In this document: positions 48,450 through 60,162 of the stretch, one piece after another | How positions within the stretch are numbered: position 1 is the stretch's first letter | Layout of the letters: each line of letters begins with the position of its first letter | From: Fremontodendron californicum | Taxonomy: Eukaryota > Streptophyta > Magnoliopsida > Malvales > Malvaceae | Direction: 5' to 3' | DNA length: 64,000 bases | NCBI GenBank assembly: GCA_030761205.1 | Contig: JAULJL010000024.1 | Location: forward strand, 21,570,126-21,634,125 | Made by a program: the position numbers and the translations under genes | Notes under the pieces: model-generated | Database searches by the model: none | The model's input: the letters and a program-made list of their open reading frames with translations, nothing else | Told to the model about the DNA's origin: nothing

Positions 48450-49670
48450 TGTCGCAACCTAAAAAATAATAACGACGAGTCTCATCGCAAGACTTTATTA
48501 TTCGTTAAGCGTGACATTTAAAGAAAAAACCGAGGAAAAGTCGACTTAATTCCTCTAGAAATGAAGGTTTTGAAAATGACCTTAAAAAAGACATAGAGTC
48601 GCCACCAATCTTTTTTAGCTAGGTGTGATCGGCCACCTATTAAAACCGGTTTTATAAAATATTTTAAAAATTAATTAAAACATTTTAAAAACCAATTTCA
48701 AGTCTGCGTTTTAAACCAGAGAAATCAAAGAAGCGGGTTCGGGAGTCGGTTACGTGCGGGGAAGGATTAGCACCCCCACAACGCCCGTATAAATCGGTAC
48801 CTTATTAATCGTGTGTTATCTCAAGTCTCGGTAAAAGTTGGTTTTAAATTTAGTATTTCAAATTAATTCCCAATTTAAAGAAAAATAATTCCATTTTTTT
48901 ATTGAAAATGATCCGGAATTTATAAATTCAAAATTTTCCTATATTCCCCAACAAACGTGGCAAAATATAGAAATTTTTATTAGTTTTGGAAAACTTTCCG
49001 AATCATTCTCTTTTTTTTTGAAAGAAAGATATTCCTTTATTAATAATAATTGATGATATTCCCTCCAGCAAACCCGGTAGAGAACTCATGAATTATTTTA
49101 ACTCGGAAATATCTTTATTTTTATTGAAAACCATTATCTTTTTTGAAAATATTTAAAAGAAATGAATATGTATAGGCATGACATAAATAAAATGACATAG
49201 CAAAATCTAAATAATATAATGCAACCTAAATGACATGACAAATATGAATGGTATGGCATATAATTTAAATGACATGGAATAAAATAATGCTATCATATAA
49301 TATGCATGAAAATAAAAATGCAATGCATGAAATGTATTTTTTCCTTTAATTAAGGAAATCCGTATATCTAAAAAGATATCCGGCTACCTTAGGAAAATAT
49401 GTCAAATTAAATATTCTAAAACCAAAATACTTTGTGATTGTTTGAAAACAATTTTGAAAAGCTTGAATTATCAATAAAAACTGGGCTAAAAATTTTTAAA
49501 TGGCTCTAATTTCCTAAGTTTAAAAAATCCGGACTTGGCTACCCTTAACCCGGGACTTGAAAAACCATTTTTAGAGTTTAAAAAGGCTTAGAAATTACCC
49601 TAAGTCAGTAGCTAACCATCCTAATCAGCCCACTCTAAATAAATTAACCAAAACAGAAAATTGGTTTTTC

Positions 49671-50314
49671 TTTAAATTCAATTCTGACTCCACTGTCCAG
49701 TTTTAATCCACGATTTTTTACCCTATTTTTAAAAATTCCAAAAATTCTAAAAAAAATACTGGAGACTCAGGACATGTAAAACTATACGAGAAAAAATCGG
49801 CTTAATTTTTTGATCAAAGATGAATTCACAGAAAAACCAGAGATGTACGAGTTTTTGGAGGAGAAAAAAACTGCTTTGTTTTTTCTTTAAATTCAATTCT
49901 GACTCCACTGTCCAGTTTTAATCCACGATTTTTTATCCTATTTTTAAAAATTCCAAAAATTCTAAAAAAAGAACTGGAGACTCAGGACATGTAAAACTAT
50001 ACGAGAAAAAATCGGCTTAATTTTTTGATCAAAGATGAATTCCCAGAAAAACCAGAGATGTACGAGTTTTTGGAGGAGAAAAAAACTGCTTTGTTTTTCT
50101 TTAAATTCAATTCTGACTCCACTGTCCAGTTTTAATCCACGATTTTTTATCCTATTTTTAAAAATTCCAAAAATTCTAAAAAAAATACTGGAGACTCAGG
50201 ACATGTAAAACTACACGAGGAAAAAGTTTCTTAATTTTGTGATCAAAGATGAATTCCCAGAAAAATCAGAGATGTACGAGTTTTTTTGAAAAAAACTGAA
50301 AAAAACTGCTTTGC
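49671..50314. repeat. 214-bp tandem repeat, three copies, in the Ogre-2 LTR
   Basis: Units begin at 49671, 49886 and 50100 with TTTAAATTCAATTCTG. Ogre-1 has a single copy at about 2780-2980, so the expansion happened in the Ogre-2 lineage. Confidence 0.9.
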
Positions 50315-51357
50315 CAACACATTTTTTTTTCTTGATAAAATCATTTAAAAATCAAAATAAAAATATTTGAAACTCATAAAATGACTTGAAAGCAGTAGCT
50401 AGGACTTTTTGAAAGTTAGATAAAAATTGGCTAAGTAAAAAAATCACAAAGGTAGAATAATCAATTTGACAAAATTAATTTTCCACAAGTGTGCTCAAGA
50501 GAGCATGACCTTGAACCATTAATTGGCTGAAGTCATTATTCAAGTGGCATGAACATGAAATGCATGAAACAATGCAGCAAACATAATGCATGAAATGCAT
50601 GGATCTAAACCTAAATGTAAGGAAAATGCATGACATAAATAATATGGCCTAGACCTAACATGAACTTGCATGGCATTTAATGTAACCTAGACCTAAGACA
50701 TGCATGGCATTTTCACAAACACAAGGCATGCTTAATTCAAAAATCCAACCAAATATCATGCAAATGCAAAATCCTAACAACTAGCATGAAAAAAATACAA
50801 CACACAATGCAAAACACATGGAGTAGCCGAATGGCCCAAGCTTCAACAAGCATGGCATTTTCACAAACACTTGGTATGCTAGCATGAAAAACTAAGTCAT
50901 AACACAAAAATCACACAAGCATTTTCACAAACACCTAATATACCAAATCTAAAACATGCTCACTAAGATATAAAACAAGAATCATGCAAAGAATCACACA
51001 AGCATTTTCACAAACACTTAATATGCTAACTCTAAAACATGCTCAAATTTAAACAACATGAAAACAGAAAATTAAAAATGCAAAAACATGATATCTAAGA
51101 CATAAATGGCAACAAACAAAGCAACCAAATTAAATATAACTTAAGAACATGAAATAACATAATATTTAAAACATCAAAAATAAAGAAAATAGCATAAACA
51201 ATATGGTAAAATGAATCAAAAATAACAACTTAAAATAAATAATGTAGGCCATTTGGCCATGGTGAGTTTATTGTAAAAACAAAATGTAAGAAAAATATAC
51301 TTAAGAAAGGAAATGAAGGAAGAACAAGAAACATTATTTTAAAATGAAAACTCACCA

Positions 51358-51535
51358 AGTAGCTTTTGAACGGATTAAGCTATAAACCCTCAGAGTAGCT
51401 TTTGAACGGATTAAGCTACAAACCCTCAGAGTAGCTTTTGAACGGATTAAGCTATAAACCATCAGAGTAGCTTTTGAATGGATTAAGCTATAAACCATCA
51501 GAGTAGCTTTTGAACGGATTAAGCTACAAACCCTC
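51358..51535. repeat. 36-bp minisatellite, five copies, in the Ogre-2 LTR
   Basis: Unit AGTAGCTTTTGAACGGATTA.. with 36-bp period, so translated frames repeat every 12 residues (SLIRSKATL). The inverted fragment has the same five copies at about 61550-61727. Ogre-1 has none. Confidence 0.92.
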
Positions 51536-53176
51536 TCAACAAAAACACTATGACTCACCACCCGGATAATCCTAATACAAGTGTATAGACTATCTCACAA
51601 GGGGTAGTGGGTGATCTCAACCAAAGGCCAAGACTCCTTATTTATAAGGTGAGCACCTCCTTGGCTTGACATTACAAAGGGATGTGGGATTGGGACTTAG
51701 GCTCAAAAATGAAAATCTCTAACTTAACTCTTGATTTTTAATCACTTGATTGAAAAAATCCTAAGCTTCCTCCTTCCTTTGGGCTTGGGCAGGCCAACAC
51801 TTCTCTTTTCCAGCCCAGCTCTGATTTTTGAAAGGCCCAAAGAAGCCCTTTTCGGTTGCTTGGGTGAAACGACCATTTTGCCCCCCGGATGCAAAATAAA
51901 TATCAAACGGGCTCCAAATTCAATTTTTATTTTTTTAATACTTCCAAAATAATAAAATATTGAGTTCTGGAAGTTTTCAAAATTATCCGAGTCCGTTTGC
52001 TATTTATTTGGATTTTTTCTTCCCAAAATGTCCTTTTATGCCCCTACTTTTTACCATTTTTTAAACGAGCTCCAAATCAAGATTTTTCTTCACCAATCTC
52101 TTCAAAATAATTAAAAAGTGTGATCTGGAAGTTTTCATAATTTTTGGAGCTCATTTGGTATTTTTCGGGATTTATCGGCTTGAATTACTACATTGGAGGC
52201 TCGGGATTTAGCCATTTTGCAAACGAACTCGGAATCAAGATTTTCTTTCTCCAATCTCTTCCAAATAATTTAAAAATGAGATTTGCCAAATTTCAGAATT
52301 TTTGGAGTCCATTTGCTATTTTTCCGGGATTTTCCTTTTTGAATTACTACATAAGAAACCCGGGATTTGGCCATTTTGCAAACGAACTCCGAATCAAGAT
52401 TTTCTTTTACCAATCTCTTTCAAATGATTTAAGAATGAGATTGACAAATTTTTCAGAATTTCCGGAGTCCATTTGCTATTTTTCCCAAATTTTTCCAATT
52501 TTGCCCTTTTACCTCCGAAACCCGGTTTTGCTCAAAACAAATCCGATTTTCAGATTTTCTTCAATCTGAGCCTTGGGCCATCCTTTTTAACCATTCTTCA
52601 TCCATTGGGGGCTTTGGTCTTACCAAGTCGGGCCATTTCTGTGATTCTTCCCGATTTCAGCGAAATCCACTGAAAAACCTAATTCTCGGTTTTCTCCCGG
52701 ATTGACTTTTCTTTCGGTTTTTCTTGCAAGTGACTTCTCCATTACCCGTAGTCAGTGCTTATCTTTCATTTGGAACCTTCAATTTCGACCAGTTTGATCG
52801 TTTAAGCACTTTTCCCCAAATTTCTTGGATTAGGGTTTCTTTTCTACTGAATCTCCAAATCCCAACTTCCAAACTCCATATCTTTCAATGTAGACCTCGG
52901 ATTATCAAAATTCTTTCGCCATTTTTCAATTGAACTTAAAATCTTGATTTTGAAAGTGTTTTGACTTTTTCAGTAGTTGACTTTTTGGGGTTGACTTTTT
53001 CGGGGTTGACTTTTTCGGGTTGACTTTTTTTCAAGTTTGTCTTTTTGTGCTCGCCCTCTTAAACTAAGTCTGGGAGTACCATCTGCAGGATGAAAACAGT
53101 CTTTTTATACTCGGAAACATCAATATGGGAAGAAAACATACCTATTTAGTGGTCCGAACAAAATTAGGTGTCTACA

Positions 53177-53191
53177 GCTGCCCCTCTTTGG
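53177..53191 (-). other. Polypurine tract of Ogre-2
   Basis: CCAAAGAGGGGCAGC on the minus strand, directly before the LTR start TGTAGACACC; marks the LTR at 48450-53176 as the 3' LTR. Confidence 0.8.
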
Positions 53192-53249
53192 CTATTGCTG
53201 AGAATCAGGAATCAGGCAAAGATAAACCAACACTAATTTTGTACGGTCA

Positions 53250-53399
53250 GTGACATCACATGTGAAGGAAAGGGAAAGGGGTTTTTTTTTTCATTTTCTA
53301 TTTTTTCATTTTTTTTCATCATTTTTTCCTTCTTTTTTTCTTTTTTTTTTATTTCTTTTTTCTTTTTTCTATTTTCTATTTTCTATTTTCTATTTTTTC

Positions 53400-53433
<34 letters not shown>

Positions 53434-53465
53434 TTTTAACCAATAAATTGAAGGTTTTGTCCTTA
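53250..53465. repeat. Low-complexity T-rich tract with (TTA)n
   Basis: Pyrimidine-rich run of TTTTTC/TTTCTA blocks followed by a TTA trinucleotide run at about 53403-53433, within the 3' untranslated part of Ogre-2. Confidence 0.85.
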
Positions 53466-53539
53466 AATTGAATTCCCTGCCGAAACAAGGCTCGATTCGT
53501 CTTAAGGAAACGAATTCGATTTTCAAAAGAAAAATTTAT

Positions 53540-54910
53540 GCTCGAAGGGCTTTAAAATTGGTGCCCGAAGGTCTTAAAATGGTGCCCGGAGGTCTTAAAA
53601 ATTGGTGCCCGGAGGTCTTAAAGATGTTGCCCAGAGGTCTTAAAAATGGTGCCCATAGGCCTTACCCCTGAAAAAAAGTTATGCTCGGAGGTCTTAAAGA
53701 TGTTGCCCGGAGGTCTTACCTGTGATTTGAAAAATTATGCGCTGTATGCGACTTTAAAAATGATGCCCGGAGGTCTTAAGAATGGTGCCCGGAGGCCTTA
53801 CCTGTGATTTGAAAAAAAATGCGCTGTATGCGACTTTAAAAATGATGCCCGGAGGCCTTACCCGTGATTTGGAAGAAATGCGCTGTATGCGACTTTAAAA
53901 ATGATGCCCGGAGGTCTTAAGAATGGTGCCCGGAGGCCTTACCCATAATTTGGAAGAAATGCGCTGTATGCGACTTTAAAAATGATGCCCGGAGGTCTTA
54001 AGAATGGTGCCCGGAGGCCTTACCCATAATTTGGAAGAAATGCGCTGTATGCGACTTTAAAAATGATGCCCGGAGGTCTTAAGAATGGTGCCCAGAGGCC
54101 TTACCCGTGATTTGGAAGAAATGCGCTGTATGCGACTTTAAAATGATGCCCGGAGGTCTTAAGAATGGTGCCCGGAGGCCTTACCCATAATTTGGAAGAA
54201 ATGCGCTGTATGCGACTTTAAAAATGATGCCCGGAGGTCTTAAGAATGGTGCCCGGAGGTCTTACCCATAATTTGGAAGAAATGCGCTGTATGCGACTTT
54301 AAAAATGATGCCCGGAGGTCTTAAGAATGGTGCCCGGAGGCCTTACCCATAATTTGGAAGAAATGCGCTGTATGCGACTTTAAAAATGATGCCCGGAGGT
54401 CTTAAGAATGGTGCCCGGAGGTCTTACCCATAATTTGGAAGAAATGCGCTGTATGCGACTTTAAAAATGATGTCCGGAGGTCTTAAGAATGGTGCCCGGA
54501 GGTCTTACCCATAATTTGGAAGAAATGCGCTGTATGCGACTTTAAAAATGATGCCCGGAGGTCTTAAGAATGGTGCCCGGAGGCCTTACCCGTGATTTGA
54601 AAAAAATGCGCTGTATGCGACTTTAAAAATGATCCCCGGAGGTCTTAAGAATGGTGCCCGGAGGCCTTACCCATAATTTGGAAGAAATGCGCTGTATGCG
54701 ACTTTAAAAATGATGCCCGGAGGTCTTAAGAATGGTGCCCGGAGGCCTTACCCATAATTTGGAAAAAATGCGCTGTATGCGACTTTAAAAATGATGCCCG
54801 GAGGTCTTAAGAATAGTGCCCGGAGGCCTTACCCCTGAAAAAAGTTATGCCCGGAGGTCTTAAAGATGTTGCCCGGAGGTCTTACCTATGAATTATGCCC
54901 GGAGGTCTTA
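53540..54910. repeat. 81-bp satellite-like tandem array in the 3' region of Ogre-2
   Basis: About a dozen consecutive 81-bp units (starts at 53872, 53953, 54034 and onward) containing GAAGAAATGCGCTGTATGCG and two copies of TGCCCGGAGGYCTTA. Each unit thus holds a nested half-repeat of GCCCGGAGG. The edges (53540-53870 and 54840-54910) have shorter, irregular units. Tat-lineage elements are known to carry hypervariable tandem repeats just upstream of the polypurine tract; this fits in place and form. Confidence 0.93.
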
Positions 54911-57866
54911 AAAATGGTGCTGAAGAATTGTTGAAAATTAACCTAAAGATTTTGAGAAGATGCGAATGCTTTTTGATGCAAATGCATATGTTGAATAAGA
55001 TACGAAATGACTTAAACTGGTGCAAATGTCTTTAATGCAAATGTAAATGACTTGGATTGATGCCCATGTTTCATGATGCAGATGCCCCTACTAATTGTGT
55101 TCATGTAACTGGTTTATGAATGGTGTAACTACAATTACCACACATTAATGAAAATGCAATGATTCTAGAAATGATGCAATTGTTTGAGATGACACGAATA
55201 TGAAGAATGTAAATGTAAAGGTAAAATGCATATGCTTATGGAATAATGACAGTGCAAATACCCATGAATGATGCAAATGCTTGCCGACACTGTGCAGATG
55301 TAAAAGCTTGATAGAGAGATGAGTGCTCATGAGTGATGCAAGTGCCCCCGGTTGTTCCTCTAGACTTTGGCTTAGCCTTTCAAATTCATTTTTCCTCTTC
55401 AAATCAGAGTATATCTTCAATTCATTTTGGCTATTCTCTTTGCCCCAACAGTTTTTCAAACTTTCATCAACAGAGATCTGAACCGGGTTCTATTTCTTCT
55501 TCTCATATCTGGAAGTCAGGACCTATCCTGGCAGTTCTATACCTTTGGGTTAGAAAAACCCTTGTCTCATGTAAACATCAAAAATGGGTATTTCAAAAAT
55601 ATTTTTATTTGTTTTCGCATTTTGAAAACTTCTGAACAAAAAATATTAACCCCACAATGTGTGATGTACAAATCTTTTGAAGACTGATGATCGTTGTTAG
55701 AAATTTCTCTAAGTATCAATCTGGTTTTTGTTTCAACTGGGATTGGCAAGGCTTGGTATAACAAGATTCTGGCTTTTCCAGGAAAACTTCATGACAAAAA
55801 TGTATATCCCTTCTAGGCTCACAAATGGAACAGTTTTTATAAATCATGAATTCATTGAGAACCAAGCAAATTCAACATTCTTTTAGTTTCCATATCAAGG
55901 CTTTTTGACAAGCGTCAAGATTGGCTGGGATGTTTAAATCGGAAAGTTTGATCTTGGAGGAAAAAAGTTTCAGGTTTTTGAAGACAATCCTCCGAATGAG
56001 AGCTGACAATTTGGGGGGTTCAGGAATTCCTAGATGTTCCTCGATGACCACCTTTTTTTAAGATGGCCTTTTTTTTTTTTTGGGTATCGGCACAGATGGC
56101 ATCGAAAATTTCCAAATTTACTCTAGACCGCCCGTTTTTGGGTTTTCGCCCTAGAGTCCCATTCTTTCCATTTTTTTTTTCATTTTTACCATACACTTGA
56201 GAATTCTAAATTCTTCCTTAGTGAAATGATAATTCGATGAAATGGGATAAAATCTGAGAAAAAACCTTTCAAATTAAATATTCATGCTTGATCAAAATGG
56301 ACTTTTAAAGCACGTAACGTAGGCCATGGCTTAGGGTTCAGAAAGAAAGGATAAATAGGCCCAAAATATGTGTTCGAGGGTAATCAAATCAAGGATCTTT
56401 TCTTTGAGGAGGATTCTCTTTGAAGCATTTGTCCCTTCTTGGACACTTCTTTCTTTTTGATTTTGCTCTTTTTCTTCCTTGCTTTTGGCTTTCAATTTGC
56501 CATGTCTTTCACACACATTTTTTTATTGTGTTTTTCTTTTGTTTTTCTTGGCTTTCATTTCACCATCTTTTTCTCTTCTTTTTCTTTGACAGAGTGAGCC
56601 CGTATTTATTCGGGGCTCCATTTGCTTTGTGTCTGTCCTTGAGCTATCACTCATTTCTCAATGATCTTTGAAAAGATCTTTCCTCGCATTTGCCCCCCAG
56701 TGTAGAGGGTAATCCTTGATCAGGGTTCAAAGAAGAAAGAATTCTTTTGGCTCAAAAGGGGTGACTATGGATAATTTCTTTTTGTGTGAAAGGGATATGA
56801 AAGATGGCCATTTCTCATGTCAAGCACAAATATTCACATTGAAAAGCAATCCCTATGGGAAATAGATATTCAGAATTTCATTTTGCACTTTGGAATCATC
56901 CGAATTCTCATATGCATGATATCACAATTTTTTTTTTTTTTGTTTTTTTTCGTTGCATGCCCCCAATAATTCATGCATTAGCCCATCCTTCTTCACTATG
57001 TATCCATCATTTCCACATATGATGCCCCAATTTGATTAACCATGCGAATTTGTATCAACGAGGAACATGGCAAGTCTAGGTCTGTTTTGAAAAGGCTGAG
57101 TTTCCAATCTGAGTTCTTTGAAGAGACAAGGAAAACATGACCCAAAAGCAGGTTTTCTCTGGGACAAGGGATAATCTAGTTTAATCATTGTGCCCCAAGG
57201 TGTCAATCATGAAGTGATGTCTGGGCAATTAGTGTTTTGTGGTCATTGGGAAAGGTCATGAATGGTTTTAGCACAATCCTGACACACACCAAATTATCAA
57301 AATCTGGATTCTTGAAAGAATGTCTCATTTGTTTGATTTTCAAGGAATTTGAAAATTTTCAAAAAGTTCGTTCCTTTGTTCATAGCCTAGACTAAGATCT
57401 AAGTCTTTGCTTATTCTGTGATGACAATGGTTTTATGAAGTCAAATCATTCATATTCCTTGAAGCATTAGGTCTTTCAAGTGGTCTCGGTTCAAAGGATT
57501 TAGGCTTAGGAAAGCCTAAAAGAGAAGGCTGAAGGTATTGGGTCATTTCTAACAATGATCATCAATATTCTCAAGATTGTTCATTATTTCATGTGAAAAC
57601 CACTTATTTATTGTGTACCACAAATTTTCTCAAAGTTTCATTTGTTTTTTTTTTTTCTTTTTTTTTTACAATTTCAAATTTATTGCTAAAATAAAATGAA
57701 CACAAAATATTAAAATTCAAAATTTATTTATTTCATGTAGATGTCATCATGAGACAAGAGCTTTCATCATCAAAGTGTATAGAAAAATATGCATCAGAAT
57801 GCTCCTATTGACATGCTTTCAAAGATAACAAATCTTATCCTCAAAATTCTTCAAGAGGAAATCAAT
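54911..57866 (-). other. Non-coding internal region of Ogre-2
   Basis: About 3 kb with no recognisable retroviral-type domain on either strand, though pol would be expected here. T-runs lie near 56070, 56170, 56930 and 57640. The sequence is less AT-rich than the spacers and has no long frame. Confidence 0.6.
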
Positions 57867-58021
57867 CTATGGTAAAACAGATTTCCAATGTTCGATAAGC
57901 TCTGGAATCCAAATGCCATTGTGGACAAGACCCTCAATTCTTTCCTTCAGTTTTCTGCATTTTTAGTCGAATGCCCAATTGCCCCAATATGATACTCGCA
58001 CTTGCTGTTGGGGTCATAGCT
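57867..58021 (-). pseudogene. gag: Relic of Ogre/Tat gag with CCHC-like motif
   Basis: The minus strand reads YDPNSKCEYHIGAIGHSTKN and, after a one-base frame change, CRKLKERIEGLVHNGIWIPE, then a stop. The pattern C-EYH-x4-GH-x4-C followed by LK..IEGLV is characteristic of the gag/pol junction region of plant Tat/Ogre gypsy elements. It is the only coding trace found in the internal region. Confidence 0.7.
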
Positions 58022-58149
58022 TTTAGCTGACGAAGAAAACTCTTCAAAGCTAAGCCAATTTCTATTTCATCTTATTAATGTGTTTCATGATGAATGAGCT
58101 ATGAATGTCATGAGTGCAATTTGATGCATGTGAAGGATAAACAAAGTTA

Positions 58150-58760
58150 TGTGTGGTCATATACAGTGGAAACATGTTGACCATGTATGTTATAAATGCA
58201 ACACGATGCCAACATGATGCATTTAAAGAATAAGAAAAACCAATGCATGGATATATGCAATGAATGACCATGTATGTTCCAAATGCATTTCTCAATGAAT
58301 GATCATATACACTATGAATGCCACACAATGTCAATTATGATGCATGTGAAGAATAAATGACTGACACAGAGTATATACAAAGAAAATCATGCTGACCATG
58401 TATGTCATGAATGCAACTTGACGCCAATATGACAAATTAATGCGTGAGCATATATGGAGAACTCATGATGACTGTGTATGCCATGAATGCGACGTGATGT
58501 CAACATGATGCATGTAAAGAATAAGCAAATTAATGCATGGATATATACAATGAATAACCATGTATGTTCCAAATGCATTTCCCAATGAATGATCATATAC
58601 CTTATGAATGCCACACAATGTCAATTATGATGCATGTGAAGAATAAATGACTGACACAGAGTATATACAAAGAAAATCATGCTGACCGTGTATGTCATGA
58701 ATGCAACCTGATGCCAATATGACAAATTAATGCATGAGCATATCACGATGACTATGTATG
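58150..58760. repeat. About 290-bp tandem duplication in Ogre-2
   Basis: Segments starting near 58212 and 58505 repeat (GATGCATxTAAAGAATAAGx, ATGTATGTTCCAAATGCATT, CCACACAATGTCAATTATG), with the second marker at 58321 and 58611. Shorter repeats of GACCATGTATGTxATGAATG extend to about 58950. Confidence 0.8.
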
Positions 58761-58950
58761 CCATGAATGCAACCTGATGCCAACATGATGCATGTAAAGA
58801 AAGAATAAATTGATACATAAGTATATACAAATAATGACCATGCATGTCATAAACGTATCTTACAATGAATGACCATGCATGTTATGACTATAACATGATG
58901 TCAAAATGATACATGCAAAAATAAATGAATTAACACAAAGGTATATACAG

Positions 58951-60105
58951 AGAAATCAATGATTACACGAAATTGGTGGGACCTAAATCTTGATTATTCA
59001 AAAATCTCATTATGCAAGATTTGCCTCCAAATTTATGATTTTTTTTTGATTGATTTTTTTTAATGAAAAACCAATCACATTATTTTCAAAAGAATTTCAG
59101 GGTGGATCCCACTATGGTACAATATGCAAATGTTCATGTGACACTACCGGTTTTATGAAATCATCAAACGAAATTACCAACTGTTTATTGCAAAGAATGA
59201 GATCAATAACACAACCAAAAATGTACATGCTCTATTCACACATGCATGAAATGTGCAACATGCAAAAATGCTTGAAAAAGGATTTTTTTTTTTAAAACAG
59301 CTAATGAACATCTGCCCCAACAATAACTGCTTTTTAGGCATCACGATGCCTTCGAGGCGGAGTATCACATTTATTACGGGCGATGTACGTACATCGTTGC
59401 CCGATCTACCACACTTATTCGGAGTGTAAAATAGGTAACAAAAAGTTTAGAAATGTCCCTCCATGTGTTCCTATTTTCGGTATATTTAACGGAAATCCGG
59501 TATGGCTTCGCCTAGGTTCACTATATGAGGGTGAATCGGTTCTAAGGCCCCGAATTGTTCCTCACTGTCGCCGGTGAAGGCTAGTAAGGCATCCCGATAA
59601 AAGCGGGTTCAATTCGTTAGAGTATATTTTCCTATGCCCATGCGGAGGATCATCACGAAGGCATTAGGTACTTTATACTCCGGAAGTGTTTCACTAGCCC
59701 ATACGGAGGATCAATCACGAAGGCTTAGTTACTTTACTCCCACTTAAAAGGACGGAACCCGGGTAGAGGATTCATGTTATGCAAATGCACGTGTAGTGTG
59801 TGTGGAGGAATAACAAACCTTTCACTACCTATTCTACAAACCTTATTCTAAATGCCCTAGCAATTAAAACATTCAAGAATAGTGTAACGCATTAACCAAC
59901 AAGCAATTATAATATACAACCTTAAATAACTAGAGAACAATAATAAAATGCGCGCACATGAGGATGAACATATTTAAAAACATTTTATTATTTTCAAAAT
60001 TCTCTTTATTAGAAAAATGTGGGAATTAAAATTAAATACCAATTAAACCAACCAAAACCGAGACTTTGATAACACACGACTAATTCTAGGCCTGACTCTC
60101 TAATA
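58951..60105 (-). other. Leader of Ogre-2, shared with Ogre-1
   Basis: From about 59018 on it matches 1-1105 of the window closely, including a common 64-residue frame with TACGTACATC.. at its start. Presumed untranslated leader between primer site and gag. Confidence 0.65.
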
Positions 60106-60124
60106 GTCCCCAGCGGAGTCGCCA
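60106..60124 (-). other. Primer binding site of Ogre-2, tRNA-Arg type
   Basis: TGGCGACTCCGCTGGGGAC on the minus strand, three bases after the LTR end; one base different from the Ogre-1 site. Confidence 0.78.
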
Positions 60125-60127
60125 AGC

Positions 60128-60162
60128 TGTCGCAACCTAAAAAATAATAACCACGAGTCTCA
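60128..60162 (-). repeat. Stub of the 5' LTR of Ogre-2
   Basis: Only the last 35 or so bases of the LTR remain (TGTCGCAACCTAA.. to GAGTCTCAT on the plus strand). Compare 48450-48489, which continues CGCAAGACTTTATT; here the sequence switches to GGCGAAAGAATTTTG. Confidence 0.85.

Larger units (their letters stand above)
48450..53176 (-). repeat. 3' LTR of Ogre-2 (4.7 kb)
   Basis: TGTAGACACC..GGTTGCGACA on the minus strand. Aligns with 1128-6207 but has two internal tandem repeats that copy lacks, and is shorter in the 49150-49330 and 50880-51250 regions. The segment about 50925-52924 is nearly identical, inverted, to 60162-62180. Confidence 0.88.

Noticed and set aside
51352..51561. Repetitive SLIRSKATL small protein, also at 61522-61731
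   Set aside because: 36-bp minisatellite is a multiple of three, so any frame repeats; no start context or homology supports a gene.
52144..52569. 141-residue frame, present again inverted at 60515-60940
   Set aside because: It is a chance frame inside the LTR, built of imperfect repeats of RFAKFQNFWSPFAIF type; its duplication follows from the inverted LTR copy, and Ogre-1 has it broken.
53540..54910. CRISPR-like regular array
   Set aside because: The whole 81-bp unit is repeated without unique spacers, in a plant retrotransposon; it is a satellite-type tandem repeat.
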